DNA of 9,096 nucleotides from Spirochaetaceae bacterium (GTDB lineage: Bacteria > Spirochaetota > Spirochaetia > Treponematales > Breznakiellaceae), in the NCBI GenBank assembly GCA_031288215.1, contig JAITRV010000317.1:1-9096 (forward strand), given 5' to 3'. Of this stretch, positions 1 to 8,037 are shown piece by piece; positions within the stretch are counted from its first letter, which is position 1; each line of letters begins with the position of its first letter. The notes beneath the pieces were generated by a model. It had not been told where the DNA came from and searched no databases. It saw only the letters and a list, made by a program, of their open reading frames with translations. A program made the position numbers and the translations under genes.

Positions 1-8
1 ACAGCAGG

Positions 9-254
9 ATGCCCCACGAAAAGCTCCCCGACCCGGACTGGACAAAGGCGTCGGATAAGAGCGCCGCGGAATGGCAGGCCGAGGCGGGGATAGGGGATCT
101 GCCGGAGGAGGAGAAGGAAGCGCGCATCAGGCGGCTCATCGCCGAGGCCAAAGGGGAAACGCCCCCGCCGGAAGGGTCCGGCGCTCAGGAGAACGGAAAC
201 GGAAATACGAACGGGGATCCGGCCTATAAGCGCTGGAAACCCAGTAAGCCTTAG
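9..254 (+). CDS. Hypothetical protein, probably the 3' part of a gene cut by the window edge
   Basis: I do not recognise this product. The 81 residues are hydrophilic, with an acidic/basic helical-looking stretch at about residues 20-48 (LPEEEKEARIRRLIAEAKG) and then a low-complexity tail rich in Pro, Gly and Asn, ending DPAYKRWKPSKP. Codon third positions are mostly G or C, like the genes to the right, which favours real coding. The first ATG has only AGG directly against it, with no spacing for a ribosome site, and the frame stays open to base 3. The true start may therefore lie outside the window, making this a C-terminal fragment. Its stop (TAG, 252-254) overlaps the stop of the converging barrel-protein gene. 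No signal peptide or membrane segment is visible in this part. Confidence 0.5.
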   Translation: MPHEKLPDPDWTKASDKSAAEWQAEAGIGDLPEEEKEARIRRLIAEAKGETPPPEGSGAQENGNGNTNGDPAYKRWKPSKP

Positions 255-817
255 AATCGGTCAAAGTTCAGCCGGACCCCGGCGGTTATGGGAAAGACCA
301 CGCCGTGATGGGAGCCCAGTGAAAAGGCGCTGAAAATATTGCTGTTGTCGGTGTCGTAATGGAAGGTAAGGGCATAGCCGGGCTGTATATCAACCGTCCA
401 GGACACGGCCGATTCCGGCAGAATATGGACGCCCGCCAGCAGGCCGATATTGATGAAGCCGTTCACCAGTCCCGCCGAATATACCCCGAGTCCGGCGGAC
501 AGCCCCCCCCGCAGGCCGAGGCCGGGGAACATCGTATATGAGGCGAATAACGCGTCCGATACCTTGAGCATCAGCCGGTTTTGTTTTTTCCCCGATTCAT
601 CCTCCACCGTCATACCGCCAAAAAAAAGGGCGATGTCGGTCTGAATCAGGGTCCTATAGAGCAGGAGATTCGTACCGGCGGAGCCGCCTATCCATGAGGG
701 CCCCCCGATACCGGGAAGGGGGATGAGGTTTCCTTCCCCCTGGAAAAAGAGGACGTTCTGTGCGGAAAGCGATCCGGCGAAAAGAAAAAAAAGCAAGCCC
801 GGGATAAACCGCTTCAT
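251..817 (-). CDS. Signal-peptide protein, probable small outer-membrane beta-barrel
   Basis: The 188-residue product starts with a clear Sec signal peptide (MKRF, then a hydrophobic run to about residue 17, cleavage probably after SLSA at residue 19). The mature part is rich in Gly and in alternating hydrophobic strands (for example LGLRGGLSAGLGVYSAG and PITAGVRLNFDRF) and ends in Phe, the usual C-terminal signature of BAM-assembled barrels. About 168 mature residues would suit an 8-strand barrel. It begins 11 bp after the kinase gene and is the last gene of the operon; the ribosome site is weak (AGAGAAC about 8 bases upstream), so it may depend on coupling with the gene before. A run of eight G lies in the coding strand. 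The family and any T6SS role are unknown; an ordinary surface protein or small porin is equally possible. Confidence 0.72.
   Translation of the reverse strand: MKRFIPGLLFFLFAGSLSAQNVLFFQGEGNLIPLPGIGGPSWIGGSAGTNLLLYRTLIQTDIALFFGGMTVEDESGKKQNRLMLKVSDALFASYTMFPGLGLRGGLSAGLGVYSAGLVNGFINIGLLAGVHILPESAVSWTVDIQPGYALTFHYDTDNSNIFSAFSLGSHHGVVFPITAGVRLNFDRF
503..510 (-). repeat. Homopolymeric G8 tract inside the barrel-protein gene
   Basis: On the coding strand this reads CTGC followed by eight G, then CTG, encoding Leu-Arg-Gly-Gly-Leu in the middle of the mature protein. In the sequence given the frame is intact. Gain or loss of one G would shift the frame and remove the C-terminal half of the protein. 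G tracts of this length are known slippage sites in surface-protein genes of several pathogens, but nothing here shows that this one varies. Confidence 0.6.
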
Positions 818-828
818 GGCGCCGTTCT

Positions 829-1251
829 CTATTGGGGAAGAATTCTGGTTAAGGTCAGCACATTCTTTTCGTTGATCCGCTCATAGCCCACCCAGTCCAT
901 CCACTTCTTGGTGATATAGATACCGAGTCCTCCGATGGGGCGATCGTCTATGCCGGCTCCTATGTCGGGGCCTTCATGCTGCAGCGGATCAAAGGCAATG
1001 CCGGAATCCTCAAATTGCATAAAGATCGTCCGGTTATGAACGGCGAAACGGATCACCGTTTCTCCCCTGCTCCCGCCATAGGCATAGTTGCAGATGTTGA
1101 CAAACAGTTCTTCGGTAACCACGGCTATCTGGTTCTGTATCTTGTTGGGGCAGGCGTTTTCTTCCAGTTTTTCCGCAACCCAATCCATCACCGCATCCAG
1201 CGCCTCAATATGTGCCGTCACCCGTACTTCGTCGTCAAAATTCATTACCAT
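829..1251 (-). CDS. RsbW/SpoIIAB-like ATP-binding serine kinase (anti-sigma factor type)
   Basis: This 140-residue protein is a stand-alone GHKL ATPase domain of the HATPase_c_2 (RsbW/SpoIIAB) family. The N box is at residues 45-57 (VTEELFVNICNYA), with E48 and N52 in the positions that hold Mg-ATP. The G1 box is FEDSGIAFDP (residues 80-89, D82 and G84) and the G2 box is GGLGIYI (107-113). It has no dimerisation/phosphoacceptor His domain, so it is not a two-component kinase. Family members bind a sigma factor or other target and phosphorylate a STAS antagonist. The first ATG is chosen because AAGGGG (1258-1263) stands six bases ahead of it; an ATG two codons later is less well spaced. It lies 39 bp after tssM with no terminator seen between, so it is probably co-transcribed. 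No sigma factor, STAS protein or PP2C phosphatase is in the window, so the partner is unknown. Family assignment is firm; control of the T6SS is inference. Confidence 0.9.
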   Translation of the reverse strand: MVMNFDDEVRVTAHIEALDAVMDWVAEKLEENACPNKIQNQIAVVTEELFVNICNYAYGGSRGETVIRFAVHNRTIFMQFEDSGIAFDPLQHEGPDIGAGIDDRPIGGLGIYITKKWMDWVGYERINEKNVLTLTRILPQ

Positions 1252-1290
1252 TTTTTTCCCCTTATACCATGATGGCTGAGCAGAACAAAT

Positions 1291-4200
1291 TCAAAACTGC
1301 AGCCTGTTTCCCACAATAAACCCGTTCTGAACCGCCAGGTCGGGGCTGGTCCGCAGGGTGTTCCATTCCTTTGGCTGCGGAATTTCCCGGTTAAAAGATA
1401 ATTCCACAAAATAGACGTACTGGACCCCGTCGGCGGACACGTATACCGGCGTGTACAAGGTCCCTTCGGCATCGGCGCCTTTCACGGCATCCTGATTAAA
1501 ATAGAGGTTGAAGATCGCCCATCTGTTGTCTAAGGTAACCGTCGCCTGGGGCGTCCGGTCTTCCGAGGTCCTGAAGAACCGAAGCCTGATATTTCCCTCC
1601 TCGGGATACCCCGACACCAGGGCGAGCTTTTGGTTCATATAGGTACTCAGCCGGGACGCCGCTCTCTGCTCGATGTCTACTTCAACATAGCGGAAGCGGT
1701 TGGCGGCCAGGAGCCGTCCGCCCCGGGGCAGGGTATTCTGTACGTCAATCGGAGGCTGCGAAAGCGTCCAGGTAAGGGGTTTTGCCTCGTCCGATACCGC
1801 CTGGGAGAACCGATAGATCCGCTGCGCCCAGAGGGCGGCGGCCCCTTTGAACAACACCGGATGGAGGGCCTGTTTTATGGCATCCGGCTCCTCCTCAAGA
1901 ATTCCCGCCCCCATGGAAGCTAACAGGGAGCTTATCTCCTTTATCTCGTTTATCGTCAGGGGATTGTCCACCCGCGCATCGGTACTCAGGGGATACTGTT
2001 TTAAGCGTTCCCTCCGTACCATCAGGGCAGCCCGGACCTCCCGTTTAAATTCGTCGGATAATACCCGGATGCCGTCCACCATCAGGCCGTTCCACCAGCC
2101 GATAGCCAGGGCGGGGTCGGCGGTATAAACCGGGAGGTAGGTTTCCCGCAGTTCCTCCTCCGGTATCGACTGCAAGGCCCTGAAAGCGGCCAGGGGCGCC
2201 TCCGGCAGTTTCGTCCACGCGGCAATCATCCGTTCCGCGTCGGTACTGAGGAATTCCGAAAGGATATTGGCCTTGTCATTGAGGGCGGCCATATAACCGT
2301 CCCGTTCGGATTTCAGGGCCTCGTCTATGAGGGAGGCGTCCACATTGTTCAGGGCCTCCATGCTCCTGGTATAGAAGACCCGCAGCACGGTGTTTACCTG
2401 GAAAGCCTTGATGGTCTCCAGCCTGTTCCGGTATTGAACCCAACTGCTCCCGGGCACATACACGGAATCGGGGTACCGGGCCCAATACCGGATATAATTT
2501 TCCAGGTAGTTCAAAAAGGCTTCGGGCTTATAGACCCCGGAGGGAATATGCCGGAGAAACGCCGGAAGTTCTTCGGGATTTGAAACCGTAAAAAGCGACG
2601 CAAAGGATATGATGTTGTTGATCAGCTTCTTTACCACGGCGGGATCGTAGCCCCGGTTATACGTCCCGATGCCCAGAACGCTCTCCAGGGCGTTATCGGA
2701 GAAGGTAACGGCGCTCTCCGCTCCCGCCTGGGATTCGATGACCCCGGCGATATTCGCCTCAAAGGTATAGAGGTACTGCAGGCTCGTCGTAAAAATAGTG
2801 TAGCGGTTGAGATAACTCTGGGCCAGGAGCATATTCCGGGCATTGGCGGCAAAGGTCCCGATTTTTTTGTTCTCCAGATAATCCTTGGTGTACACATCAT
2901 ACTCTTCCACGACGGCCTTGATATTCCCCTGCCCTTCTTCCCAGCTTATCTCAAAACCCGCGTTATACATGGTCCGCTCAGAGGGCAGGGGAATGTTGGA
3001 CGACAGGTCGAGGATCCGTTCCGCCACCGCAAAGAGGGAAGGCCCGTTAATGTCTTCGTCCACCTTGTCCGCCAGCAGTTCATTATCCTGCAGCCGCCCG
3101 ACCCGCTCCCGCAGGTTCTGCACTTCCTGTAACAGCCGGTTTCCAAAGTCCCCCTGGAGGGCGATAACCTGGCCCAGGCGTTCCTGGTTGGAGTCCCCGA
3201 GTTTCTGCCGCACGAAGGCCATATCCGCCTCAAACAGGGCGGTATACTCCCGGATCGCGAAGTCAAAGATCATGTCGTTGAACAGGTAATTGTTGATCAG
3301 GTTGTCCCGGTAGGCATCGGGGGTTTGCCTCGTCAGGTTGATGCCCCCGGCGGAGACGTTCACCGCGGGGAGGAGGGTATCGAAGCCCAGGGGGATATGG
3401 GCGGCCTGAAGCTGGCTGCGGACTTCGGCAAAGATGGTCCTGCCCTCGGAGGTAAGGCGGTTCTGACGGGTGGTCAGGGTTTTCCATTCGGAAACGATGC
3501 CCCGGACCTGATCGAGGGTGACCACCGCATTGATCCGCCGGAGGACCGCGTTGATCTGATCGTAGTTGTCGATGATCTCGTTGGAGATTGCCGCCAGCCG
3601 GCTTATTTTCCCGTACAGGGAATCGGGGTACACCGCGTAACGCCGCCAGGCGGAAATAATGGAGTCCAGGGCCGCCGCTTTTGCCCGGGTAAATTCATCG
3701 GAATAGATGTAATCGGGGTCGATGCTGTAGGAATAATCCCGTTCATACCGGCTCCGGTATTGGTTTAAGAGATCCACCGTATCATTTGAAATTCCCGGAA
3801 CCAAAAAGGTCAGCATCCGGTCAAGCTTAAAACGCCCGGAGTGGAAAAACCGGTTAAATTCCGCGTCGGCCACTTCGTCAAGTTCCAGAAAGGAACTGAG
3901 CACCGCCTTGGTATCGGCGGTCAGCACCAGGGTATCGACGTTCTCCGTGATCTTTTCTCCCACGCTCCGGACTATCGGCATCCGGAACATGGTGGCGTAG
4001 AGCTGATTGACGATGAACGCCTTGTCCTGATAGCGGTAGGTCGGCGCGAAGCCGTCCGTCAGGAACCGGGCAAGCCCGAAGCCCCGGGGAATGGGGACCG
4101 TCATATCCCGGTAGGCAATGGCGTTATAAAAAAACTGCACCCGGGAGGAAAGGGATTCCCCTATGACGGGGTCCATATTGATAAGAAAATGCCCCGGGGA

Positions 4201-5781
4201 ATCTTCCCTTATCAGGGGAGAGGCGAAGGGCGTCCCCTTTTGCAGGAGGCCGTCAAGATAGGTATAATACCGGGAGGTCTGGATCAGGTTGTTCTTCAGG
4301 TTTTCCCCGTTCATCCACGCCGTAAGCCCCCAAAAAAGGCCGCAGCCCAGGAAGAGGACACAGAGCATATAGAAGGGCAGATGCAGCATCAGGGCCTTTC
4401 TTTTGGTCAGGACGGCATGGTCGGAGTTCTTGAAAATCCGGCGGTACAAGAGATCCCGGATAAAATAACTCTGCCACCGGCCGCCCAGGCGGGTAATCTG
4501 GGCCAGGGCGGTCTGCCGGCTGGGGAGCAGCATCAGGGAGTTCTCCGCCCCGGCCTTTTCCGCGAAAATCTGAGCGGCGGCGGCGCCGGAGGGGTTCGGG
4601 ATGATAAGCTCCTCCGGGGACACCGCCGCAAGGGCGGCCATGGCGGGGCTCAGGGAGATATACATATCCTTTGCGGAAGTAAAATAAACCCCCTCAAAAT
4701 AGGTATGGCGGCTTCCGTGATAATTATCGGTGCCGAACAGGGCGTTGAGGTAGGTTTTGATATTCCGGCCCAGGCCGCTGAGGGTATTCGGGAAGGTCCA
4801 TATCTTTGCCGCCGTATCCATGCGCCCTTCCGGGCGCTCCGCGTGTTTTTGGGCATTTTCGGCAATCAGTTGTTTCGCCCCGGTTACCAGCCGTTCATTC
4901 AGGGACTCCCAGAATTCATCGAATTTCTCCTGGTTATACCATTTGGAGGGATTCTCGAATCCCACAATCTGGTGGCGCAGATCCCCCTGGATAAAGTCCG
5001 CGTATTCGTGGAAGCCGTTTACCATATCGAGTTTGGTCACCACCACATAACAGGGCAGGTACATCCCGCAGTTTTGAAAGAGGCTGTCCAGTTCGTTGGC
5101 CATGAGGATCGCCTTGTGGGAAGTCATCTCCTCGTCGTCCGCCAGGAGGGCATCCGCGGGGATGGTGATGATGATGCCGTCCAGGGGCCGCTTCCGCCGG
5201 ATACGGCAAATTTGCTTGATGATGTAATTCCATTCCGCGCTCGATCCGTCAAGCCACCGGTCAAAGAAAACCCTCCCGCTTATGTCGCAGACCACCGCCT
5301 TGGTCCCGAGCCACAGCCGCACGGGGAGGCTGTTCTTGCCGTCCTCGGCGGCGTCTTTTTCAACCACCGAGGGCTTAAAGTCAAAGCCCCCGGCCTCCAG
5401 GAGGGAGGACTTTCCGGAACGGGGTTCTCCCACCAGCACAAACCAGGGGTCCCTATAGAGGGACCGTTCATTCTGGGTGAACCGTTTGAGGCCCTGTTTC
5501 AGCAGGTCGTTGATCTTGACCAGATTATCGGAAAGCTCCTGTTTGGCCTTTTCGTGGCCCCCGCCGCCTTTTACCAACTGGGACAGGTGCCGCCAGGTCA
5601 GGAGGTCCTTCATGATTTCCCGGGTTTCTTTCTGCTTTATCCGCCGCCGCCGCAGCCGATAGAAGAGGGGCACGAAGACAAGCACCGCCACGACGAGGAT
5701 CGCGATGACCAGGATGACCTTGCCCGTGGTGGTATTTTTGACATAGTTTATCAAGGACGCAATCAGGTTCGCGGGATTCAT
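1291..5781 (-). CDS. tssM: T6SS inner-membrane protein TssM (IcmF family)
   Basis: TssM is the large inner-membrane subunit whose periplasmic part reaches TssJ. In this 1496-residue protein a transmembrane helix at about 21-41 is followed by a strongly basic stretch (RLRRRRIKQK), placing the next region in the cytoplasm. That region is an NTPase-like domain: Walker A GEPRSGKS (118-125), a DxxG motif DISG (166-169) and TKLD (249-252), then the family-typical GVYFTSA (364-370). A second helix at about 464-489 leads to a periplasmic region of about 1000 residues, mostly helical-looking. The last 130 residues are strand-rich, with NRWAIFNLYF (1419-1428) resembling the conserved GPWAxxRL-type motif of the C-terminal beta domain that contacts TssJ. 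Usual TssM proteins are nearer 1100-1300 residues and have an N-terminal helix hairpin; here only one N-terminal helix is seen. The start is supported by GGAGGG five bases upstream, inside the tssL end; the genes overlap as ATGA. The motifs suggest NTP binding is retained. Confidence 0.97.
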   Translation of the reverse strand: MNPANLIASLINYVKNTTTGKVILVIAILVVAVLVFVPLFYRLRRRRIKQKETREIMKDLLTWRHLSQLVKGGGGHEKAKQELSDNLVKINDLLKQGLKRFTQNERSLYRDPWFVLVGEPRSGKSSLLEAGGFDFKPSVVEKDAAEDGKNSLPVRLWLGTKAVVCDISGRVFFDRWLDGSSAEWNYIIKQICRIRRKRPLDGIIITIPADALLADDEEMTSHKAILMANELDSLFQNCGMYLPCYVVVTKLDMVNGFHEYADFIQGDLRHQIVGFENPSKWYNQEKFDEFWESLNERLVTGAKQLIAENAQKHAERPEGRMDTAAKIWTFPNTLSGLGRNIKTYLNALFGTDNYHGSRHTYFEGVYFTSAKDMYISLSPAMAALAAVSPEELIIPNPSGAAAAQIFAEKAGAENSLMLLPSRQTALAQITRLGGRWQSYFIRDLLYRRIFKNSDHAVLTKRKALMLHLPFYMLCVLFLGCGLFWGLTAWMNGENLKNNLIQTSRYYTYLDGLLQKGTPFASPLIREDSPGHFLINMDPVIGESLSSRVQFFYNAIAYRDMTVPIPRGFGLARFLTDGFAPTYRYQDKAFIVNQLYATMFRMPIVRSVGEKITENVDTLVLTADTKAVLSSFLELDEVADAEFNRFFHSGRFKLDRMLTFLVPGISNDTVDLLNQYRSRYERDYSYSIDPDYIYSDEFTRAKAAALDSIISAWRRYAVYPDSLYGKISRLAAISNEIIDNYDQINAVLRRINAVVTLDQVRGIVSEWKTLTTRQNRLTSEGRTIFAEVRSQLQAAHIPLGFDTLLPAVNVSAGGINLTRQTPDAYRDNLINNYLFNDMIFDFAIREYTALFEADMAFVRQKLGDSNQERLGQVIALQGDFGNRLLQEVQNLRERVGRLQDNELLADKVDEDINGPSLFAVAERILDLSSNIPLPSERTMYNAGFEISWEEGQGNIKAVVEEYDVYTKDYLENKKIGTFAANARNMLLAQSYLNRYTIFTTSLQYLYTFEANIAGVIESQAGAESAVTFSDNALESVLGIGTYNRGYDPAVVKKLINNIISFASLFTVSNPEELPAFLRHIPSGVYKPEAFLNYLENYIRYWARYPDSVYVPGSSWVQYRNRLETIKAFQVNTVLRVFYTRSMEALNNVDASLIDEALKSERDGYMAALNDKANILSEFLSTDAERMIAAWTKLPEAPLAAFRALQSIPEEELRETYLPVYTADPALAIGWWNGLMVDGIRVLSDEFKREVRAALMVRRERLKQYPLSTDARVDNPLTINEIKEISSLLASMGAGILEEEPDAIKQALHPVLFKGAAALWAQRIYRFSQAVSDEAKPLTWTLSQPPIDVQNTLPRGGRLLAANRFRYVEVDIEQRAASRLSTYMNQKLALVSGYPEEGNIRLRFFRTSEDRTPQATVTLDNRWAIFNLYFNQDAVKGADAEGTLYTPVYVSADGVQYVYFVELSFNREIPQPKEWNTLRTSPDLAVQNGFIVGNRLQF

Positions 5782-6641
5782 TCGAGCCCTCCGGAATTCG
5801 CCGAATCATCCGCTTCGGGATACACGAGATCATATTCGCCCCCCGCAGCCGGAACGCTTTCAAGGGGATCAAGCGGGGATCCGGCGCCTTCCGCCGGAAG
5901 CGTCTCGGCGCCCTCCGGCGGAGGGGCGGCCACCGGCGGGGCGGCGAAGGTCCAGGCGGCGCCGGGGATGGCGTCCGACGCGGTTTTTTCCACGAGGACC
6001 CGGTATTCCGCGGTATTGTTGACAAAGACGGCCATATTATAGAAGAAACCTGCCGCCATCACGAGGGCGGAAGCGATCAGGGCGAACCGTATGCCGGGCA
6101 GGCGCCTCCGGGCAAAAATTCCCGGTCTTTTTTTTGTTTCCGGTACGATGGGTTTGGAAAGAACCGCTAAATCCGTACCGGCCTTTTGGGCGCAGCGGGA
6201 CAAAAAACCCTGGATACGGTTCTGGTTTCTCCGGTACATGCCGTCGAATCCCAGGGCCAGCATCACGAAAAAAAGCGAGGCGGCAGAGGCGGATTCGGGG
6301 TCCTGCAGGGTTTCGTCCAGCAGATCAAAAAACTTTTCATCCCCCGAGAGTTCATTATAATTGCGGGCCAGGATATGCCACTGGTCCCGGAAGGAAAATC
6401 TGCCTTCCCGGACCATATAGTCGATGAAAAAGATCAGGGGCTTCTCAATCCGCTCGAATTCCCGGGCCAGCGCTTGGTCCTGCCCTGCCTTTTCCCTGGT
6501 TTCTTCCAAAAGGGCGAGGATATGTTCCCTGAAGGGTCCTAATTCAACCGGGCTATTGATACAGGCGAGCTGCCAATACTGGCATATCGCCAGCAGCAGG
6601 GGATTGCACAGCCTCTCAAGCTCCGCGGCGGCGGCGCCCAT
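5778..6641 (-). CDS. tssL: T6SS inner-membrane protein TssL (DotU family)
   Basis: TssL pairs with TssM in the inner membrane and contacts the baseplate from the cytoplasm. The 287 residues show the DotU pattern: an N-terminal helical cytoplasmic domain (about 1-180) with FFIDYMVRE (71-79), the segment ELSGDEKFFDLLDETLQDP (97-115) and the hallmark LGFDGMYR (130-137). A basic stretch (KKRPGIFARRR) precedes a single tail transmembrane helix at about 184-206. The remaining 80 residues are an acidic, Pro/Ala/Gly-rich periplasmic tail without an OmpA-like peptidoglycan-binding domain, so wall anchoring, if any, must come from elsewhere. The start ATG follows the tssK TAA stop directly, with AGGT three bases ahead and GGAG further back in the end of tssK, so translation is probably coupled to tssK; the end overlaps tssM by four bases. 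Length is slightly above the short DotU forms because of the tail. Confidence 0.95.
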   Translation of the reverse strand: MGAAAAELERLCNPLLLAICQYWQLACINSPVELGPFREHILALLEETREKAGQDQALAREFERIEKPLIFFIDYMVREGRFSFRDQWHILARNYNELSGDEKFFDLLDETLQDPESASAASLFFVMLALGFDGMYRRNQNRIQGFLSRCAQKAGTDLAVLSKPIVPETKKRPGIFARRRLPGIRFALIASALVMAAGFFYNMAVFVNNTAEYRVLVEKTASDAIPGAAWTFAAPPVAAPPPEGAETLPAEGAGSPLDPLESVPAAGGEYDLVYPEADDSANSGGLE

Positions 6642-8027
6642 TTACCTGCTCTCCAGGGTAATATAGAGGCTTCCTTCCAATGCGGGGAATAAATTCGGGG
6701 CGTAGTCGATGACCATCCCCTGTTCTTCGCGGACCTCCCGCCACACCGTGGCGGATTCTTTCAGATCCAGCAAGAACCAAAGGGTATCTTTCAGGACCGG
6801 GAGATACCGCGGGGGATACCGCTCGGCGGAGAGCTTGATGCCCCGGACCCGCATGGTTTTTGAGGCGGGGTTTATCAGCTTGAAGGTATCGCCGGTTTCC
6901 AGGGCGGAAATAACCTCGGCGCTTTCGGCGCCGGTTTTTACCGCCAGATACACCTTTTCCATCCCCAGGAGATCTTCCAGCCGTATCCGGGTAAACAGGT
7001 ACTGCCCGTCTTCTATCGGGGAGAAGTCCAGCCGCTTGTAATCCACGCTGCCTCCCGCCAGGATAAAGGACCGGATATCCTTAATCACCGTGCTGAACTG
7101 GGGGCCGTAATCCTCATGGTTGTACCGGGGTATCTCGTCGATGCTGTTGAAGGGGTCCAGCCCCATAAGCTCGCCCAGGAAGGTGAGCAGTTCCAGATAA
7201 TAGGCAGAGGGGCTTATCCGGCCGCTTTCGATCAGGGCGGAGAGCCTTATTTCGTAGATATTGAGAATCCTGAACCGCTGAAGGTTGTAGGCGTCAACGG
7301 ATCCGGCCTCTCCCGGGGACTCGGCCTCACTCAGAGCCCGGGCCGTGGAGAGGTCGTCCAGGGCCTTGTCCCGGCAGCGCCGGACATCGACCAGCAGGCC
7401 GGTGATGATCCCCATGAGGGGATTATCCTGGGTAATCTGCAGGAAGGGGGGGATATACTTTTCGTTCAATGCCAGGGCGTTTATGGAACGGTCGTGGCTG
7501 AGCACCGAGAGCTTCGCTATCGGCAGGAGTTCCATATCCTTCGTGTCGTCCAGGTTGGTCACCAGCCGGAGGTTCAGCCGGCGGGTGACCAGGGTAATCT
7601 CATTATCCCCGGAATTTTCATCCCGCAGCCGTTTTTTCTGAGAAAGGTAGCGCCGCTTTTCGGCAAGATTATCGTCTTCCACCAGGTTGGCGTCAAATTC
7701 CGACCAGCGGGGAAGGGCGATAGAGATGGTCAGCTCATTGGGGTTCTGTTCCAGCACCGGGGCGAGATCCAGGGGGGTCAGTACGCAGTTTCCGGGCATG
7801 GACAGTTCCTGTCCGCCGGCCATGATCGCGGAAAAACGCTTCACCACCACCCGGCTGCCGGAGAGGGCCTCCCGATCCAGTCCAAACTCCATCAGTCCGT
7901 AAGGATAGGGCAGGGAAAGCTCCCGGTTTTGCCTGATGTACTCGCTTACCTGCCGCTGTAAGTATTGGAAATGGTGGGGCTGCAAGAACTGTCCGTCACT
8001 CCAATGTAAAAGCTCCTCATACTGCAT
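6642..8027 (-). CDS. tssK: T6SS baseplate protein TssK
   Basis: TssK is the trimeric cytoplasmic adaptor that links the T6SS baseplate to the TssJLM membrane complex. The 461 residues match the usual length of about 445. The family signature is at the N terminus, WSDGQFLQPHHFQ (residues 9-21), the equivalent of the common WxEGMFLxPQHFQ, and the N-terminal shell-like domain continues through PYPYGLMEF. The C-terminal third (KDTLWFLLDL, then YAPNLFPALEGSLYITLES) fits the head domain that binds the membrane complex. No signal peptide or membrane helix is seen, as expected. The start is clear: the Shine-Dalgarno GAGGAG stands six bases upstream and overlaps the tssJ stop codon (TGAGGAG), which suggests coupled translation. 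It is followed directly by tssL. Confidence 0.97.
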   Translation of the reverse strand: MQYEELLHWSDGQFLQPHHFQYLQRQVSEYIRQNRELSLPYPYGLMEFGLDREALSGSRVVVKRFSAIMAGGQELSMPGNCVLTPLDLAPVLEQNPNELTISIALPRWSEFDANLVEDDNLAEKRRYLSQKKRLRDENSGDNEITLVTRRLNLRLVTNLDDTKDMELLPIAKLSVLSHDRSINALALNEKYIPPFLQITQDNPLMGIITGLLVDVRRCRDKALDDLSTARALSEAESPGEAGSVDAYNLQRFRILNIYEIRLSALIESGRISPSAYYLELLTFLGELMGLDPFNSIDEIPRYNHEDYGPQFSTVIKDIRSFILAGGSVDYKRLDFSPIEDGQYLFTRIRLEDLLGMEKVYLAVKTGAESAEVISALETGDTFKLINPASKTMRVRGIKLSAERYPPRYLPVLKDTLWFLLDLKESATVWREVREEQGMVIDYAPNLFPALEGSLYITLESR

Positions 8028-8037
8028 TAAAAACTCC

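Noticed and set aside
3841..6042. A 733-codon open frame on the plus strand opposite tssM and tssL
   Set aside because: It is antisense to two well-supported T6SS genes; its product is rich in Gly, Pro, His and Gln with no recognisable domain, as expected for the opposite strand of GC-biased genes.
7116..7961. A 281-codon plus-strand frame opposite tssK
   Set aside because: It lies wholly inside tssK, whose signature motif and operon position are clear, and its product shows no domain.
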